The position numbers and the translations under genes were made by a program. A DNA stretch of 56,403 bases, from positions 1-56,403 of the forward strand of contig CAIWCD010000043.1 in the NCBI GenBank assembly GCA_903911145.1, in the 5' to 3' direction. The notes beneath the pieces are model-generated. The model saw only the letters and a list, made by a program, of their open reading frames with translations, ran no database searches and had not been told where the DNA came from. Positions 53,448 to 56,403 of the stretch are shown here, in pieces (position 1 is the stretch's first letter; each line of letters begins with the position of its first letter). This DNA comes from an uncultured delta proteobacterium (lineage in GTDB: Bacteria > Myxococcota > Myxococcia > Myxococcales > 40CM-4-68-19).

Positions 53448-53615
53448 GCTGCCTCCCGTGCCGAGCTTAACTCGGTCTTATGGGTGGCCCGACTTCAGAG
53501 GGGAGCAAGATAGGCGAGCCGAGTCGACGGAAAATCCAGTTATCAGACCCGAATCGCCTCGTGAACGCCCTATCGCCAACCGTTTCGTGTCAGAAAATTC
53601 GGCGGCACAGTACGC

Positions 53616-56403
53616 TCATTGGCAGCCACCGAGCAGGACGAACATCTTGTTCGCGGTTGCATCGCCGAAGATCAGGTCCGGGATCCCATCGCCGTTCACG
53701 TCGGCGATGGCAACTCCAAGCAGGTTGGATGCCCCGGTGATCGTGTGCGTGGAGGCAGTAAAGGCTCCGTCGCCTTTACCTTGATTCAGCAACAACTCAT
53801 ATGTGCCGGTTCCATAGATCGGCGCGATCAGATCGGCATACCCATCGCCGTTAAGATCCGCACTCGCCATATAGAGGAGATAGGGAGGGGAACTGTTCTC
53901 CACGGTATATGACGTCGCAGTGCCGAACGTTCCTCCGTCGGCACGGTTCAAGAGCACGGACACCGCGCCGGGACTCAGTTCGTCCGTTGTCGCGAGATCG
54001 GGCCAACCGTCGCCGTTGTAATCTCCGACGGCGGGCATATATGGGGCGTTGCCGGAAGTATACGTGACCTGCGGCGCGAATCCCCCGTCCGCCTTGTTGA
54101 GCAGAACGCCAAGTGTTGTTCCTCCCGAGCCCCAGTTTGCCGCGACGATGTCCGACCAGCCGTCTCCGTTGAAATCACCGACGGCAATCGCACCAGCTGG
54201 GTCGGTAATGGAATAAGTGGCTGCGCCTGAGAATGAGCCTTGGGCTCCGGAGGCAAGAAACACCAGTACATGGGATTGATTATTGCCGATGGCCAGGTCC
54301 ATCCTGCCGTCGCGGTTGAAGTCGGCAATGACAAGGCCATTTGGCTGGCCTCCGGCGTTCAATGTTGTTGGCGTCGAGAGGCCACCATCGCGGTTATTGA
54401 GAAACAACGAGATGGTCTGTGAGCTCGCATTGGTAATCGCCAGATCTTGATACCCGTCACCGTTGAGATCGGCGCTCGCGATAAATACCGGTGCGACTCC
54501 CGTCGCGTATGTCACCGCGGCCCCACCGAACAGATTTCCGGCATCTCCCGTGTTCCTATAGATCTGTACATTGTTGTCGGTCTGATTCACGAGCGCGATA
54601 TCAGGAAGACCGTCGTTATTGATGTCAATGATGGCCGGCTGGCGAGCGCCCTGCCCGGCGGCATAGCTAGTGGTTGTGTAGGACAGCGTACTGCAGGACA
54701 AGCAGCTCCCTTTGAAACAATCGGGCGTCGACCCTGTGCAGCTATTGCTGCAGCTTCCACACGTTGCGGGGGCGGTGAAGGAGACGCAGGTGTTGTTGCA
54801 GATCTGCGTCTGGAGCGGCGCGCAGACCGGCGGAATGTCCGCGACGACGATGCTGAGGATTGCCTGCGTCGAGCCTCCAGAGTTGGTGGCAGTAACCGTG
54901 TAGTTGGCCGCGACCGCGTCGACCGTCGGCGTACCTCCGATTGCTCCGGTCGTCGTGTCGAAGGTCATGCCGGTCGGTAGCGTCGTGCCGATCGCATAGG
55001 AAGTGACGGCTCCCCCCGAATGCGTCGGTGCCGCCAGGGAACAGGGCAAACTCTTTTCGCAACTCAGCGTGCTGGAGGAATACGTGAGCGTCGCGGGCGC
55101 GACATCGTTGATCGCAATCGACAGCAAGGCCGTCGTCGTACCTCCGCTGTTATGCGCAGTGACCGTGTAGTTCGCCGCGCTGGCGATCAATCCCGATGTT
55201 CCACTGATGGCGCCGCTGCTTGAATTGATCGCAAGTCCATTGGGGAGGCTCGGGCCGATCGTGTAAGAGACCACCGTCCCGCCTGCATGCGTGGGTGCGT
55301 TCAGAGAGCAGGCCACATTCACGGTGCAGCTCAAGGTATTCGACGAATACGTGAGAGAAGAGGGCGCGACGTCGTTCACCGCCACAGTAATGCTGGCCGT
55401 CGTCGAACCGCCGCTGTTGAGCGCCGTTACCGTGAATGTCGCGCTGCTCGATAGAACGCTGGGCGTGCCCGAGATCGCGCCTGTGCTCGTGCTGAAGTTC
55501 ATACCAGTCGGAAGCGCGTTGTTGATTGAATAGGAGACAACCGGCCCACCGCCGCTGATCGGTGCGGCGAGCGAACAAGGAGATGAGAGTGTGCACGTCA
55601 GCGAACCGGACGCATAGGTCAACGACTGCGGCGGCACATCGACCACAGTGATATTCACCTGCGTCTGCGCCGAACCACCGCTGTTGTGCGCTGTCACTGT
55701 GTAACTGAACGACGTTGCGAGCGCTGTCGGAGTGCCGGAGATAGCACCGCTGGTGGTATCAAACGTCAGCCCGGCCGGCACAGCGGTATCGATCGAATAG
55801 GAGACCACCGTCCCACCTGCGGACGTCGGTGCGGCAAGCGTGCAGCTGGCTTCCAGCGTGCAGACCAACGGGGCCAAATATCGCAGCGTATTGGGAGCGA
55901 TGTCATTCACGGCAATGGAGACGACAACGGTCGCAGTTCCGCCACTGTTGTGTGCCGTTACCGTGTAGTTCGTAGCTCCGGAAACGACTGTCGGTGTTCC
56001 ACTGATGCCACCGCCGGTGGAATCGAGCGTAAGTCCATTGGGTAGAGCCGGGCCAACCGAATAGGAGATAACTTGTCCTCCTGTGTGTGTGGGAGCCAGG
56101 AATCCACAAGAGCCGCCGATCTGGCAGACCAACGTATTGTTTCCGTACGCCAGAGCGGACGGCGCGATGTCATTGACCGTCACCGCAATGCTGGTCGTCG
56201 TTGAACCGCCGCTGTTGAGCGCCGTGACCGTGAATGTTGCGCTGCTCGCCAGCACGCTGGGTGTTCCCGAGATCGCACCGGTGCTGGTGCTGAAGCTCAG
56301 GCCAGCCGGCAGCGTGTTGTTGATCGAATAGGACACGACTGGCCCGCCGCTGCTGGTCGGCGCGGAGAGCGAGCAGGGAGAGGACCGCGTGCACGTCAGT
56401 GCG
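53616..56403 (-). CDS. large surface protein with putative Ig repeats, Cys module and VCBS/FG-GAP repeats (partial)
   Basis: The frame is open to the right edge, so only the C-terminal about 929 residues are seen. From the edge come about six He_PIG-type Ig repeats of about 90 residues (unit SYSINNALPTGMNFSTSTGA, ISGTPSVLSSSATFTVTA). A Cys-rich module (PLQTQICNNTC, CGSCSNSCTGSTPDC) and seven VCBS/FG-GAP repeats with DxNxDG calcium-binding loops (DINNDGLPDIALVNQ, DLNGDGYQDLAITNA, DVNGDGIPDLIFGDA) follow and form a propeller end. This is typical of large secreted adhesion-like proteins. The internal ATG at 56336 lies within a repeat and is not the real start. Confidence 0.9.
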   Translation of the reverse strand, partial: ALTCTRSSPCSLSAPTSSGGPVVSYSINNTLPAGLSFSTSTGAISGTPSVLASSATFTVTALNSGGSTTTSIAVTVNDIAPSALAYGNNTLVCQIGGSCGFLAPTHTGGQVISYSVGPALPNGLTLDSTGGGISGTPTVVSGATNYTVTAHNSGGTATVVVSIAVNDIAPNTLRYLAPLVCTLEASCTLAAPTSAGGTVVSYSIDTAVPAGLTFDTTSGAISGTPTALATSFSYTVTAHNSGGSAQTQVNITVVDVPPQSLTYASGSLTCTLSSPCSLAAPISGGGPVVSYSINNALPTGMNFSTSTGAISGTPSVLSSSATFTVTALNSGGSTTASITVAVNDVAPSSLTYSSNTLSCTVNVACSLNAPTHAGGTVVSYTIGPSLPNGLAINSSSGAISGTSGLIASAANYTVTAHNSGGTTTALLSIAINDVAPATLTYSSSTLSCEKSLPCSLAAPTHSGGAVTSYAIGTTLPTGMTFDTTTGAIGGTPTVDAVAANYTVTATNSGGSTQAILSIVVADIPPVCAPLQTQICNNTCVSFTAPATCGSCSNSCTGSTPDCFKGSCLSCSTLSYTTTSYAAGQGARQPAIIDINNDGLPDIALVNQTDNNVQIYRNTGDAGNLFGGAAVTYATGVAPVFIASADLNGDGYQDLAITNASSQTISLFLNNRDGGLSTPTTLNAGGQPNGLVIADFNRDGRMDLAIGNNQSHVLVFLASGAQGSFSGAATYSITDPAGAIAVGDFNGDGWSDIVAANWGSGGTTLGVLLNKADGGFAPQVTYTSGNAPYMPAVGDYNGDGWPDLATTDELSPGAVSVLLNRADGGTFGTATSYTVENSSPPYLLYMASADLNGDGYADLIAPIYGTGTYELLLNQGKGDGAFTASTHTITGASNLLGVAIADVNGDGIPDLIFGDATANKMFVLLGGCQ

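Larger units (their letters stand above)
52166..53548 (-). mobile_element. IS3-family insertion sequence
   Basis: The element holds orfA and orfB transposase genes on the minus strand. Its ends are imperfect inverted repeats with shared blocks: GTCTGATAA (52166-52174) against TTATCAGAC (53540-53548), TTCCGTC against GACGGAA, and CTCCCCTC (52195-52202) against GAGGGGAG (53498-53505). Size about 1.38 kb fits IS3 elements. No target duplication could be recognised, so the outermost three bases may be either repeat or target. It sits at the end of the element-associated genes. Confidence 0.8.

Overview
The window is GC-rich DNA of the Myxococcota type. It is dense with secreted lipoproteins carrying Gly-Gly-Ser linkers, cysteine-rich modules and kelch, PQQ, VCBS or PKD domains. 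It also has two proteins with MYXO-CTERM-like tails, an AgmX/PglI-type protein and an orphan hybrid histidine kinase. No rRNA operon, intact tRNA or CRISPR array is visible. Most genes are single units or two-gene operons, and many start with GTG or TTG behind a GGAG-type ribosome binding site.

Layout. 0-10 kb: a possible small membrane protein, a Zn-protease-like lipoprotein, a ferredoxin-alkane hydroxylase (AlkB) fusion divergent from an AraC-type regulator with a paired operator-like repeat between them, an M20 carbamoylase-type amidohydrolase overlapping a uracil-DNA glycosylase, a PAS hybrid kinase, and glucose-6-phosphate dehydrogenase. 10-24 kb: a PepSY-like protein, a MacB-type permease, a PKD/purple acid phosphatase-like lipoprotein, a TMTC-like membrane protein coupled to a DUF4340-like lipoprotein, then a run of surface lipoproteins. 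23-26 kb: two divergent genes whose products lack signal peptides, one of them a mucin-like Thr-rich protein. 26-32 kb: a DUF2142 membrane protein, a HAMP receptor with no output domain plus a 62-residue partner, and hypothetical envelope proteins. 32-44 kb: a PQQ propeller lipoprotein, a GH25 lysozyme with a MYXO-CTERM tail next to an Lgt paralogue lacking key residues, a frameshifted small lipoprotein, a propeller/lipocalin-like lipoprotein, a methyltransferase and an AgmX-like protein.

44.9-47.8 kb is a probable operon: cytochrome b561 fused to an SHP-type cytochrome c (DUF1924), diheme cytochrome c DHC, an AI-2E family permease and a 32-residue membrane protein, preceded by a short palindrome. 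48.6-53.6 kb looks like a decayed mobile region. It holds a GAF-domain remnant, a tyrosine recombinase C-terminal remnant, a broken tRNA-Asn whose 3' half is intact, an MntA/HepT toxin-antitoxin pair, a VapB-like antitoxin whose VapC partner is cut to 13 codons, a replication-relaxation family protein with a perfect 23-bp inverted repeat near its start, a ribbon-helix-helix-like protein and an IS3-type insertion sequence. The right end holds the C-terminal part of a large putative-Ig/VCBS surface protein that runs off the window.

All family assignments come from motif recognition by eye; no database search was run.
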